This document shows, in pieces, positions 1 to 6,869 of a stretch of DNA of 11,201 bases. The notes below the pieces were generated by a model. That model searched no databases. It was not told the DNA's origin and saw nothing but the letters and a program-made list of their open reading frames with translations. The position numbers and the translations under genes were made by a program. Position 1 is the stretch's first letter. Each line of letters opens with the position of its first letter. Source of the stretch: Desulfobacteraceae bacterium (GTDB lineage Bacteria; Desulfobacterota; Desulfobacteria; Desulfobacterales; Desulfosalsimonadaceae); contig JAGGYV010000266.1 in assembly GCA_021162325.1 (NCBI GenBank), positions 1 to 11,201 of the forward strand, in the 5' to 3' direction.

Positions 1-151
1 CAATAATATAATTTAAAAATAGAAGAAAAAGCATTAATATTCTTTTTTGATCAAATAAATTTTCACCAGAAAAAAAGCTCTTTATCCACTGCAGATCCTT
101 TATTTCGGACAATTTTTCCGGAAATGTTTTTTGATGGACCTTGTTTTTAAT

Positions 152-180
152 TTGACATCAAACTATTTTTAAAATATTTA
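152..180 (+). promoter_or_regulatory. Likely promoter of the regulator-proVWX operon
   Basis: TTGACA at 152-157 is a perfect -35 consensus. Seventeen bases later TATTTA (175-180) can serve as a -10, matching only its first half well; TAATAT at 179-184 is an alternative with a longer spacer. The surrounding 1-232 region is strongly AT-rich, and I see no gene in it. The promoter lies about 50 bases before the regulator start codon and overlaps the palindrome at 160-189, as expected for a repressed promoter. Confidence 0.5.
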
Positions 181-189
181 ATATAGTTT
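160..189. promoter_or_regulatory. Palindromic operator candidate overlapping the promoter
   Basis: AAACTAT (160-166) and ATAGTTT (183-189) are perfect inverted repeats. Across the whole 30-base span 12 of 15 base pairs are symmetric, centred between 174 and 175. It covers the spacer and -10 of the likely promoter directly upstream of a MarR-type gene. MarR-family repressors bind such AT-rich palindromes as dimers, so autoregulation of this operon is a reasonable inference. ACTAT/ATAGT-type half sites recall what I remember of the EctR1 operator, but that similarity is loose. Confidence 0.5.
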
Positions 190-232
190 CAATACAAAGA
201 ATTAACATATATTTTTTTAGAATGTAAAAAGA

Positions 233-772
233 ATGACGGACCATGGGAATCTTATGGAACATTCGATTAGCGATAAAGTTTTAATCGCACTTAGAAAAAT
301 TATTCAGGCCATTGATTTGAACTCAAAAAGCCTGGTCAAGCGCGTTGGTTTGACAGGACCACAACTGGTCCTTTTGCATTATATTTCTTCAGTTAAAGAG
401 ATTTCCGCTGGCGAAGTTGCCAAAAATGTCAGCTTGAGCCAGGGAACGGTCACCGGCATTCTGGATCGAATGGAAAAACGCGAATTGATTGTCAGACAAC
501 GCAGTATCCAGGATAAACGGCGGGTGATGGTTCAAATTACCGAGTCCGGAAAACAGCTTTTGGCAACGGCACCGCCGGTGATGCAGGAAAATTTTCTTGA
601 AAAATTCAATCAACTTCAGCTCTGGGAACAGACAATGATTCTTAGTGCATTGCAGCACATGGTTGTCATGATGGATGCCAAATCCATTAATGCGGCACCC
701 TTTCTTTCCGCAACACCGATAGAGGTAATGGAAACAAAAACAGCGGCGAATGATTCTTCGTCAAATTCATAA
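233..772 (+). CDS. MarR-family regulator, CosR/EctR-like (compatible-solute regulator)
   Basis: A 179-residue winged-helix repressor, probably controlling the osmoprotectant genes that follow. The DNA-binding core runs from about residue 55 to 115: EISAGEVAKNVSLSQGTVTG is the helix-turn-helix, and ILDRMEKRELIVRQRSIQDK with the following KRRV is the recognition end and wing. The N-terminal stretch ALRKIIQAIDLNSKSL followed by GLTGPQL, and the C-terminal WEQTMILSALQHM before a PFLSATPI tail, fit the CosR/EctR subgroup that represses ectoine and betaine transport genes; this assignment is from memory of the family. Starts at ATG 233 or ATG 254 are both possible, and neither has a strong ribosome binding site. 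proV follows 41 bases later on the same strand, so co-transcription is likely. MarR membership is very secure, the osmotic role moderately so. Confidence 0.88.
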   Translation: MTDHGNLMEHSISDKVLIALRKIIQAIDLNSKSLVKRVGLTGPQLVLLHYISSVKEISAGEVAKNVSLSQGTVTGILDRMEKRELIVRQRSIQDKRRVMVQITESGKQLLATAPPVMQENFLEKFNQLQLWEQTMILSALQHMVVMMDAKSINAAPFLSATPIEVMETKTAANDSSSNS

Positions 773-813
773 CTGATTGCTGATCAGGCAGGTGAATGTA
801 AAGGTATTATAAA

Positions 814-2055
814 ATGGATAAAATTGTTGTTGAAAATCTGTTTAAAATTTTTGGCCCCCAGCCGTCAAAAGCTATGGAGATGATAAAAAAAGGCCATGAC
901 AAAGAGTCGATCCATGAAAAAACCGGCATGACAGTTGGGGTCAATGATGCCAGCTTTACTGTTCAGGCCGGGGAAATTTTTGTTATCATGGGCCTTTCCG
1001 GATCAGGAAAATCAACCATCGTCCGGATGCTGAACCGTTTGATAGAACCCACTACCGGCCGGGTACTGGTGGACGGAAAAAATGTAACAGACATGAAACC
1101 GGATGAACTCGTTGATTTCCGACTCCACACCATGAGCATGGTCTTTCAGTCGTTTGCCTTAATGCCCCACATGACAGTGCTTGAAAATGCTGCTTTCGGC
1201 CTGGAACTAGCCAACGTCGACAAGGCAAAACGCAAAGAGCGGGCGCTTTTGGCCCTGGAACAGGTGGGGCTTGAAAGCTGGGCGAATTCCTATCCCAACG
1301 AACTCAGCGGGGGAATGCAGCAACGGGTAGGGCTGGCCAGGGGGCTGGCCGTGGACCCGGATGTCCTGCTCATGGATGAGGCGTTTTCCGCGCTGGACCC
1401 GCTGATTCGGACGGAAATGCAGGATGAACTGATTAAGCTTCAGGAAAAACATAAGCGGACCATTGTCTTTATTTCCCATGATCTTGATGAAGCCCTGCGG
1501 ATCGGTGACCGTATTGCCATTATGGAAGGCGGACGAATTGTTCAGGTGGGCACACCGGAAGAAATCCTTCAAAATCCGGCAGATGATTATGTGAGGGCAT
1601 TTTTCAGGGGCGTTGATCCCACCAATGTAATTTCCGCCGGTGATATTGTCCGAGATACTTATCCGACCGTCATCATCACAAAAACCGGTAGCCTGCGGGC
1701 TGCCCATGAACTATTGAGCAGCAGTGATCGGGATTATGCGTATGTAATTGATGCCCAGCGACGGTTCCTCGGTGTTGTTTCATCCGAGGGTATTCAGCAG
1801 GCCCTTGAAAAGGGCGCAAAGGATTCGCCTCTTTCCCAGGCATTTATTAAGGATGCACACTCTGTTCAATTAGATGACTCCATGCAGGATATTCTGCCTG
1901 AAGTGGCATCACGGTATTTCCCGGTGCCGGTAGTAAATGAAGAGAATGTCTACAAAGGCGTTGTTTCAAAAAACCGGTTTCTCCGAACCCTGCACCGGAC
2001 GGAACAGGATCGGGCCGAAGAATCTGAAGAATTGGAAGCCCGGCAGGAAGCGTGA
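814..2055 (+). CDS. proV: Glycine betaine/proline betaine ABC importer, ATP-binding subunit ProV
   Basis: The cytoplasmic ATPase of the ProU (OpuA-type) osmoprotectant importer, 413 residues against about 400 in Escherichia coli. Visible motifs are Walker A GLSGSGKST (residues 60-68), the Q-loop glutamine in MVFQSF (Q112), the ABC signature LSGGMQQR (164-171), Walker B VLLMDEA with catalytic E189, D-loop SALD (192-195) and the H-loop histidine in ISHDLDEA (H222). The N-terminal segment before the core (IFGPQPSKAMEMIKKG) is typical of ProV. Residues from about 275 to 400 form a tandem CBS region, which in OpuA-type transporters senses ionic strength. A weak AAAGG lies ten bases before the ATG. 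proW follows after 30 bases with a good ribosome binding site. Confidence 0.96.
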   Translation: MDKIVVENLFKIFGPQPSKAMEMIKKGHDKESIHEKTGMTVGVNDASFTVQAGEIFVIMGLSGSGKSTIVRMLNRLIEPTTGRVLVDGKNVTDMKPDELVDFRLHTMSMVFQSFALMPHMTVLENAAFGLELANVDKAKRKERALLALEQVGLESWANSYPNELSGGMQQRVGLARGLAVDPDVLLMDEAFSALDPLIRTEMQDELIKLQEKHKRTIVFISHDLDEALRIGDRIAIMEGGRIVQVGTPEEILQNPADDYVRAFFRGVDPTNVISAGDIVRDTYPTVIITKTGSLRAAHELLSSSDRDYAYVIDAQRRFLGVVSSEGIQQALEKGAKDSPLSQAFIKDAHSVQLDDSMQDILPEVASRYFPVPVVNEENVYKGVVSKNRFLRTLHRTEQDRAEESEELEARQEA

Positions 2056-2085
2056 TGGTTTCATAAAGGTAAAAGGAGATAAGGC

Positions 2086-2916
2086 ATGTTTGAAGAAGGT
2101 GTAATCCCTTTAGATATTTGGGTGTCTCAGTCCGTGGACTGGCTGGTAAATAATCACAGGGATGTTTTCCAGGCCATCAAATGGCCGATCGAACAGACCT
2201 TGAACGGATTGGATTCCGGTTTAAATGCAGTGCACCCGATTATCATAATTGCGGTGGTTGCAGTTGTTGCCTGGCGATTTTCCGGGATCGGCCTGGCTAT
2301 TTTTTCGGTGGTTTCAATGGTGTTTATCGGACTGCTCGGCATGTGGGTGGATACTATGACCACCCTGGCCATGGTGCTTTCTTCAGTCCTTTTTTGTTGT
2401 CTGGCCGGAATCCCTTTAGGTATTTTAGCGGCCCGGAGCGACCGATTTGATAAGATTTTACGGCCAATCTTAGATGCCATGCAGACCACCCCGGCATTTG
2501 TTTATCTGGTTCCCATTGTTATGCTGTTTTCCGTGGGGAACGTGGCCGGTGTTCTGGCAACCATTGTCTTTGCCATGCCGCCCATTACCCGCCTGACCAA
2601 CCTGGGAATCCGGCAGGTGCATCCGGAACTGGTGGAAGCGGCCCAGGCCTTTGGTGCCACGGAATGGCAGGTGCTGGTTCGTGTCCAGGTTCCTCTGGCG
2701 CTGCCGACCATTCTTGCCGGCCTGAACCAGACCATTATGATGGCGCTTTCCATGGTTGTTATTGCAGCCCTCATCGGTGCCGGCGGATTGGGTTCCCCGG
2801 TCATTCTCGGCTTAAACACATTGGATATCGGCCTTGCGGTCGTCGGTGGGTTAGGTATTGTGTTGATTGCCATGGTATTGGACCGGATTACCCAATCCAT
2901 GGCCCAAAAAAAATGA
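2086..2916 (+). CDS. proW: Glycine betaine/proline betaine ABC importer, permease ProW
   Basis: The inner-membrane permease of the importer, 276 residues. It lacks the long N-terminal extension of E. coli ProW (about 354 residues) and is closer in length to OpuAB-type permeases. Hydrophobic segments cover roughly residues 51-62, 67-88, 93-115, 136-165, 213-238 and 246-265. The cytoplasmic EAA loop that docks on ProV is clear: HPELVEAAQAFGATEWQVLV at about 180-199, followed by RVQVPLALPTIL. AAGGAG at 2073-2078 is well spaced from the ATG and decides the start. It forms a tight unit with proV upstream. The gene for the binding protein follows only after a 369-base gap holding hairpins and repeats. 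Confidence 0.95.
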   Translation: MFEEGVIPLDIWVSQSVDWLVNNHRDVFQAIKWPIEQTLNGLDSGLNAVHPIIIIAVVAVVAWRFSGIGLAIFSVVSMVFIGLLGMWVDTMTTLAMVLSSVLFCCLAGIPLGILAARSDRFDKILRPILDAMQTTPAFVYLVPIVMLFSVGNVAGVLATIVFAMPPITRLTNLGIRQVHPELVEAAQAFGATEWQVLVRVQVPLALPTILAGLNQTIMMALSMVVIAALIGAGGLGSPVILGLNTLDIGLAVVGGLGIVLIAMVLDRITQSMAQKK

Positions 2917-2948
2917 AAGATTGTCGATCTTGACGCATCTATTGCGTT

Positions 2949-2989
2949 AAATTCTTATCCGCATAACAGACTATAGCGGATAAGAATTT
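2949..2989 (+). other. Perfect 14-bp hairpin in the proW-proX gap
   Basis: AAATTCTTATCCGC (2949-2962) and GCGGATAAGAATTT (2976-2989) are perfect inverted repeats around a 13-base loop, starting 32 bases after the proW stop. A weaker hairpin (TTGACGCA 2930-2937 with TGCGTTAA 2943-2950) abuts it. There is no T-tract after the stem, so it is not a standard intrinsic terminator. It could stabilise the 3' end of a proVW message, attenuate read-through, or be an operator. The stem is seen; the role is inferred. Confidence 0.55.
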
Positions 2990-3042
2990 GCCTTGTACCT
3001 GCATCAACCTCAACAATCATTCAGTAGAGGAAAATTTTTCAT

Positions 3043-3085
3043 ATTTTCGTTTCAGAACGAAATAACAATATTTGTATATTTAGTC
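3043..3085 (+). repeat. First copy of a 42-base imperfect direct repeat with an internal palindrome
   Basis: This unit starts ATTTTCGTT, contains the inverted repeat TTTCGTT (3045-3051) / AACGAAA (3056-3062) around TCAG, and ends with ATTTGTATATTTAGTC. It aligns well with 3220-3260. The TATATT-like end could be a -10. The unit lies on the upstream side of the palindromic repeat at 3118-3207. Confidence 0.5.
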
Positions 3086-3110
3086 GTTGAACGGAAAGTC
3101 CATCAACGAC
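3083..3110 (+). other. Hairpin GTCGTTGA / TCAACGAC
   Basis: GTCGTTGA (3083-3090) and TCAACGAC (3103-3110) form a perfect 8-bp stem. Inside, GGA (3093-3095) can pair with TCC (3099-3101). The stem is followed by AACTTTT, a short T-run, so weak termination of read-through from proW is possible. It may equally be a decayed piece of a dispersed repeat. Confidence 0.4.
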
Positions 3111-3117
3111 AACTTTT

Positions 3118-3207
3118 CTGTCATTGCGCGGGAGGCACGACCAAAGCAATCCCATAAAGCCCAGGGGATTACTTCGTCGTTCGTTCCTCACTTCTCGATA
3201 ATGACAG
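3118..3207. repeat. Dispersed palindromic repeat of the TGTCATTGCG type
   Basis: A 90-base imperfect palindrome with ends CTGTCATT (3118-3125) and AATGACAG (3200-3207), and an inner arm pair AAGCAATCCC (3144-3153) against GGGGATTACTT (3164-3174). This is the general form of intergenic palindromes seen in many copies in Desulfobacterota and some other genomes. Translated on the minus strand it yields a CHYREVRNERRSNPLGFMGL-type peptide often misannotated as a small protein. No flanking target duplication is visible immediately at its ends. Confidence 0.7.
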
Positions 3208-3219
3208 ATAGAATTCAGG

Positions 3220-3260
3220 ATTTTCGTTAAACACGAAAGCAAAAGATTTATATATTAATC
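3220..3260 (+). promoter_or_regulatory. Second copy of the direct repeat, candidate proX operator/promoter
   Basis: ATTTTCGTT at 3220-3228 with ACGAAA soon after gives the palindrome TTTCGT-TAAAC-ACGAAA, followed by ATTTATATATTAATC. TATATT at 3251-3256 could be a -10, with transcription beginning just before the ribosome binding site at 3275-3281. No good -35 is seen, so an activator or repressor bound at the palindrome is plausible. The same arrangement occurs at 3043-3085. Separate expression of the binding protein is common in such systems; its use here is inferred. Confidence 0.4.
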
Positions 3261-3285
3261 AAAAACCATAAAATAAGGAGGCAAT

Positions 3286-4317
3286 ATGAAATCAATGGCA
3301 AAGGCACTTTTTTTAGTGCTCGTATCTGTGGCGCTGCTGGCAAGTCCGGCCATGGCAAATGACAAACCCGGCAAGGGAATTACATTGAAACCAGCGCGGG
3401 CCACATGGAATACCGGTTTTTTCCAGGAAGCACTGGTTCGTCGCGGACTCACGGAATTGGGCTACGACGTGGAAAAGCCCAAAGATCTGGCAAACCCGAT
3501 TTTTTATAAATCCGTTACATTCGGCGATCTTGACTACTGGACCAACGGCTGGTTTCCGATGCATAATAATCAGTTGCCCAAAGACTTCTATGATAAAGCG
3601 GATAAGTACGGCTATGTTGCCAAAGCCGGTGGTCTACAGGGATACCTGGTGTCTAAAAAAGATGTGGAAAAATTTAATATTAAATCATTAGACGATTTTA
3701 AACGACCTGAAGTAAAAAAAGCGTTTGATAAAAACGGTGACGGCAAGGCCGACCTGACCGCCTGCCCACCGGGTTGGGGGTGTGAAAAAACGATATCCCA
3801 TCATATGAACGTCTATGATCTGGCAGACCATATCAATCCGGTCAAGGCGTCCTATGAAGCAGGTATGGCGTCAACGATCGGTGCCTATAAAAATGGTGAA
3901 CCGGTTTTCTTTTATACCTGGACGCCCAACTGGACGGTGTTTAAATTTCAACCGGGAAAAGATGTCATGTGGATCAATGTACCGAAAATTGTTCCTGATG
4001 ACGCACAAAAAACAGCTGTGGAGCGGATGACGGTTGCCGGCGTTAAAGGGGCTGTTTCCGATCCAATCAAACTCGGATTTGTTGTCTCTGACATTCGGAT
4101 TGTTGCCAACAAGGAAATGATTGCAAAAAACCCGGCCGTTAAAAAGTTTTTTGAAATTTTTACACTGCCGCTGCTCGATATCAACGCGCAGAATACGAAA
4201 ATGAATGAAGGTCAAAAATCCCAAAAATATATTGAAAAACACGTGGATGAGTGGATCGCTGACAATCAGGACAAATGGAACGGATGGCTGGCTGAAGCCC
4301 GGAAAGCGTCAAAATAA
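3286..4317 (+). CDS. proX: Glycine betaine-binding periplasmic protein ProX
   Basis: The periplasmic ligand-binding subunit of the ProU importer, 343 residues. The first 24 residues are a classic Sec signal peptide (MKSMAK, a hydrophobic core, SPAMA|ND). The mature protein resembles E. coli ProX throughout, for example PGKGIT near its start, DKNGDGKADLTACPPGWGCE in the middle and LDINAQNTKM near the end. The three tryptophans forming the betaine cage in E. coli ProX (mature 65, 140, 188) fall here at residues 89, 164 and 212 with identical spacing. The disulfide cysteines match C160 and C166. AAGGAGG at 3275-3281 fixes the start. It is separated from proW by 369 bases of hairpins and repeats, and is followed by a strong terminator. 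Confidence 0.96.
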   Translation: MKSMAKALFLVLVSVALLASPAMANDKPGKGITLKPARATWNTGFFQEALVRRGLTELGYDVEKPKDLANPIFYKSVTFGDLDYWTNGWFPMHNNQLPKDFYDKADKYGYVAKAGGLQGYLVSKKDVEKFNIKSLDDFKRPEVKKAFDKNGDGKADLTACPPGWGCEKTISHHMNVYDLADHINPVKASYEAGMASTIGAYKNGEPVFFYTWTPNWTVFKFQPGKDVMWINVPKIVPDDAQKTAVERMTVAGVKGAVSDPIKLGFVVSDIRIVANKEMIAKNPAVKKFFEIFTLPLLDINAQNTKMNEGQKSQKYIEKHVDEWIADNQDKWNGWLAEARKASK

Positions 4318-4335
4318 AAAACAGGTAGAAAGTTG

Positions 4336-4375
4336 AAACCAGTCGGCACGGTAGCCGACTGGTTTATTTTTTTTT
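4336..4375 (+). terminator. Rho-independent terminator of the proVWX operon
   Basis: AAACCAGTCGGC (4336-4347) pairs perfectly with GCCGACTGGTTT (4354-4365) around a six-base loop. After one A there are nine consecutive Ts (4367-4375). It begins 18 bases after the proX stop and is the clearest terminator in the window. Confidence 0.93.
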
Positions 4376-4538
4376 GAGGGGAGCGTCCAGCACGTTGCGG
4401 ATGATTTCGGCAAGGCTGCGTTTGAGGATGGGCTTTAAACCAAACGCAACAGATACTGAACCGAATCGCGGGAACCGTTTTTGTGGCACTGGCACTCAAA
4501 CTTGCGGTAGTCAGACATTTTTAAAAGGAGGCACTGCA

Positions 4539-5396
4539 TTGGATCAGAAAAGAACAAATACCCGCCGCATCGTCCTGATCACCGGGGCTTCTTCCGGGTT
4601 TGGCAAAGCCTCTGCCATTTATCTGAGTCAGAATGGATATTGTGTATATGGCACAAGCCGCTCTGCTGATTTTGACAAAACACCGACGGATTCATACCCG
4701 GACGACTCTTTTTTCAGGATGATCCCCATGGACGTCAGAGACACATCTTCTGTTACCAAAGGGGTTTCCCATATTCTGAAAAATGAAGGGCGTATCGATA
4801 TTGTTATGAATAATGCCGGTATTGCGACGGCCGGAGCCGTCGAAGAAGTTTCCATTGAGGAAGTGAAGAATCAGTTTGAAACCAATTTTTTTGGTGCGAT
4901 TCGAATCTGCCAGGCGGTTCTGCCACAAATGCGAAACCAAAAATCCGGCTGCATTATCAATATCAGTTCCATCGGCGGGGTCATGGGGCTTCCGTTTCAA
5001 GGTGCTTACAGTGCGTCCAAATTTGCTTTAGAAGGCATGACTGAAGCCCTTCGCATTGAAGTCAAGCCCTTCGGCGTTCATGTGGTGCTCATCGAACCGG
5101 GTGATTTTAAGACCGATTTCACTCAAAACAGAATCATGACAAAAGGGTTTCATCAAAATTCCGTGTATGCCGACCAGCTTAAAACAGCATTACCTTTAAT
5201 GGAAAACGAAGAACGAAATGGTGCAGATCCCCATCAGCTTGCCCTGCTGGTGGAAAAAATTATCAATCACCCGAACCCGAAGGTCAGGTACACCATCGGA
5301 AAACTGGAACAGAGACTTTCGACCCTTTACAAACGATGGGCACCGTCATTGATGTATGAGCGGTCTTTTATGAAATATTACAAGCTTCTTCCTTGA
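4539..5396 (+). CDS. Short-chain dehydrogenase/reductase (classical SDR), substrate unknown
   Basis: A 285-residue NAD(P)-dependent oxidoreductase. The Rossmann cofactor motif TGASSGFG is at residues 15-22, NNAG at 91-94, and the catalytic tetrad is N116, S144 (in NISS), Y157 and K161 (YSASK). An arginine right after the second strand (TSR, R41) suggests NADPH preference. I start it at TTG 4539, because AGGAGG (4526-4531) lies seven bases upstream. An ATG at 4374 is in frame, but it lies in the T-tract of the proX terminator and adds 55 residues unlike any SDR. The C-terminal part resembles SDRs annotated as retinol- or steroid-dehydrogenase-like, but the substrate cannot be read from the sequence. 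It is transcribed separately from proX. Its stop codon is made at the junction with an inserted palindromic element. Confidence 0.92.
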   Translation: MDQKRTNTRRIVLITGASSGFGKASAIYLSQNGYCVYGTSRSADFDKTPTDSYPDDSFFRMIPMDVRDTSSVTKGVSHILKNEGRIDIVMNNAGIATAGAVEEVSIEEVKNQFETNFFGAIRICQAVLPQMRNQKSGCIINISSIGGVMGLPFQGAYSASKFALEGMTEALRIEVKPFGVHVVLIEPGDFKTDFTQNRIMTKGFHQNSVYADQLKTALPLMENEERNGADPHQLALLVEKIINHPNPKVRYTIGKLEQRLSTLYKRWAPSLMYERSFMKYYKLLP

Positions 5397-5539
5397 CGGC
5401 TTCGTAAAAAGTCCAAATTCTGTGTTGCGCTGCATTCTTCGCTGCTTCATGGTACGCTAAGTACAAATTATTACTCAGGATTTGCGCGCCTTGAATTTGA
5501 ATTTTTATACTTTGCCGTCGAAATCTGACTTTTTACGAG
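5395..5539. mobile_element. MITE-like palindromic element with GTAAAAAGTC termini
   Basis: A 145-base non-coding element with perfect 11-base inverted repeats CGTAAAAAGTC (5403-5413) and GACTTTTTACG (5527-5537), and an inner arm pair CAAATTC (5414-5420) / GAATTTG (5493-5499). It is flanked by a perfect direct repeat AGCTTCTTCCTT at 5383-5394 and 5540-5551, the pattern of a target-site duplication. The first three bases of the right copy could belong to the element, so 9-12 bases is the honest range. It carries no transposase and would have to be moved in trans. Elements with these ends are, from memory, common between genes in Desulfobacterota. Confidence 0.7.
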
Positions 5540-5563
5540 AGCTTCTTCCTTAATAATCATTAA

Positions 5564-6391
5564 TTATTTAACCCGTCGGATTCGATGGGTATTTTGTAAA
5601 CTTTTCCATAATTCCATAACAACAACCGACGCCGCGCCATCCGCATCCAGGGTTTCAACGTCTGCCACCTGTCGGCAGGATGCCATCAATTTTTCATTTC
5701 CGTTTAAAATCCGGTAATGGGTTTTAATATACTCTCCCAGGGAAGGGTGAAGATGTTTCAAGTCACTTTGAGTCATTCCCGCCAGCCGGGCCTTGTCCTT
5801 AAGCGGCAATTCATCGATCAGCTGCTTTACAGCCTGGTCAAGCGTTTCCGGATATTTATCATTAATTGGCGGCTCTTCTATCCCATAGGGCCGATTAATA
5901 AAATCCGGCATTGTCTCTTCGATGGTGCCAAGATATAAAACAGTTTCCAGAATACTAACCGTCGAAATATAAATTTTGGGATCATTGCTCGCCCGGGGAC
6001 CGGCAACATTTAAAATTTCAATTCCGTTGGCATTGATCCAGTGGGAAACATCCACAGTTGCCTGGAATTCCGGATTTTGGTTTAAATTAATATGGAGGCA
6101 GGGTTTGCCATACTTTTGGGCCAGCTTTTTCGTCAGCGCCGACCCGCCTGAAAGTTCCCCATGACTGAGAATCAAGGTGCCGTCCGAATCAAGGACATTC
6201 AATTCAGTGCGCGGGCTGTATGCTGAAGTCGACGCTTCCTTGACTTTATAATGCTCAGCAATAATCCCGTCTTCGGCTTTTCTGCCCCTGGGCACCCAGC
6301 CGCCATGCGGAATATCATTATTGATCGCAAAATCAAGAGCCGCCCTGTCCGCCCCTGTCTGCGCACCGGATATAATTTTTTTAATCATCAT
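5564..6391 (-). CDS. Putative molybdenum-carrier protein (YpsA-like) with C-terminal DUF6794-like domain
   Basis: A 275-residue protein of two parts. Residues 1-154 match the putative molybdenum cofactor carrier family (YpsA/Rossmann-like nucleotide-binding fold): KKIISGAQTGADRAALDFAI (4-23), GGWVPRGRKAEDG (30-42), a glycine-rich LSHGELSGGS (75-84), GKPCLHINL, and LNVAGPRASNDPKIY (127-141). Residues 180-262 (YPETLDQAVKQLIDELPL, then LHPSLGEYI) resemble DUF6794, usually found alone, which makes this a fusion. Its ATG overlaps the TAA of the upstream zinc-ribbon gene by one base (TAATG), implying translational coupling. A longer reading to 6493 would run over that gene and is not supported. The name of the family is historic; a role in molybdenum handling is not proven, and nothing nearby concerns molybdenum. 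Confidence 0.85.
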   Translation of the reverse strand: MMIKKIISGAQTGADRAALDFAINNDIPHGGWVPRGRKAEDGIIAEHYKVKEASTSAYSPRTELNVLDSDGTLILSHGELSGGSALTKKLAQKYGKPCLHINLNQNPEFQATVDVSHWINANGIEILNVAGPRASNDPKIYISTVSILETVLYLGTIEETMPDFINRPYGIEEPPINDKYPETLDQAVKQLIDELPLKDKARLAGMTQSDLKHLHPSLGEYIKTHYRILNGNEKLMASCRQVADVETLDADGAASVVVMELWKSLQNTHRIRRVK

Positions 6392-6636
6392 TATCGATAT
6401 TCTTTTGCCTTTTGATCCCCTAACGGTTTGTTGCACTTTGGACATCTTCCGGCATGCATGCTGACCTGACCCTGCCATCCGCATCCCTTGCAATTGGCGA
6501 CCTGGGCATAAGCGGGTGCTCCCTTTTTGCTAAGAATTCTTTTCAATACCGGCCACAAATAAAAAACCCCGATAATCACACCGGCTGCAATTAAAATGTC
6601 CATGACTGTAAAATTGCCAAAAACAATTGTCTCCAT
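6391..6636 (-). CDS. Small membrane-anchored zinc-ribbon protein
   Basis: An 81-residue protein with one predicted membrane helix (about residues 11-34, VMDILIAAGVIIGVFYLWPV) and a short basic stretch KRILSKK. A C-terminal zinc ribbon follows, with cysteines at 49, 52, 65 and 68 (CKGC and CPKC). AGGAAG at 6643-6648 lies six bases before the ATG at 6636; a second ATG immediately upstream (6639) has too short a spacing. A still longer frame to 6681 has no ribosome binding site. The stop codon overlaps the start of the molybdenum-carrier-like gene, so the two proteins are made together. The basic flank suggests the ribbon is cytoplasmic. I do not recognise a named family; a small scaffold or metal-binding partner of the next protein is a guess. 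Confidence 0.75.
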   Translation of the reverse strand: METIVFGNFTVMDILIAAGVIIGVFYLWPVLKRILSKKGAPAYAQVANCKGCGWQGQVSMHAGRCPKCNKPLGDQKAKEYR

Positions 6637-6869
6637 CATTTTCTTCCTGATTTTGCATGTTGATACTAAGGGCTCGCTCAAAAATACACGGTGCCGACAT
6701 TCTCAATTTTCAATTCTCCAAGGCGTATAACTGAGTACACTGATTTTTAAGAAGCGTAACGGAGTAGAATATAGGACAGTGATTTGCTATCTCTTTTCAT
6801 TTCTGAATCCCGCCTAAACTGCTGTAACCACGATAGGTGAAGCAGTTATTCTTTTTTCTTTTTCACTAC

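Noticed and set aside
1207..1707. Long minus-strand frame opposite proV
   Set aside because: It is a shadow of the proV coding sequence; proV has every ABC ATPase motif in the plus-strand frame.
3039..3242. Minus-strand 67-residue frame in the proW-proX gap
   Set aside because: Its sequence is the translation of the dispersed palindrome at 3118-3207 and flanking repeats; such peptides are a well-known artefact of this repeat type.
4319..4495. Minus-strand open stretch reading GLKPILKRSLAEIIRNVLDA near its middle
   Set aside because: It looks protein-like, but it is short, has only GTG starts, overlaps the proX terminator and matches no family I recognise. At most it is a gene remnant.
4374..4538. 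N-terminal extension of the SDR frame from an ATG at 4374
   Set aside because: It begins inside the terminator T-tract after proX, has no ribosome binding site and adds residues unlike an SDR. The TTG at 4539 has AGGAGG at the right distance.
6392..6493. Upstream extension of the molybdenum-carrier-like gene to 6493
   Set aside because: The added 34 residues lie in another frame of the zinc-ribbon gene, and the known family starts at the KKIISGAQTGADR motif.
6817..6860. Hairpin AACTGCT/AGCAGTT followed by a T-rich tract as a terminator
   Set aside because: The T-rich side lies on the plus strand, where no gene reads in. For the minus-strand hsdR the tract is on the wrong side, and the loop is long.
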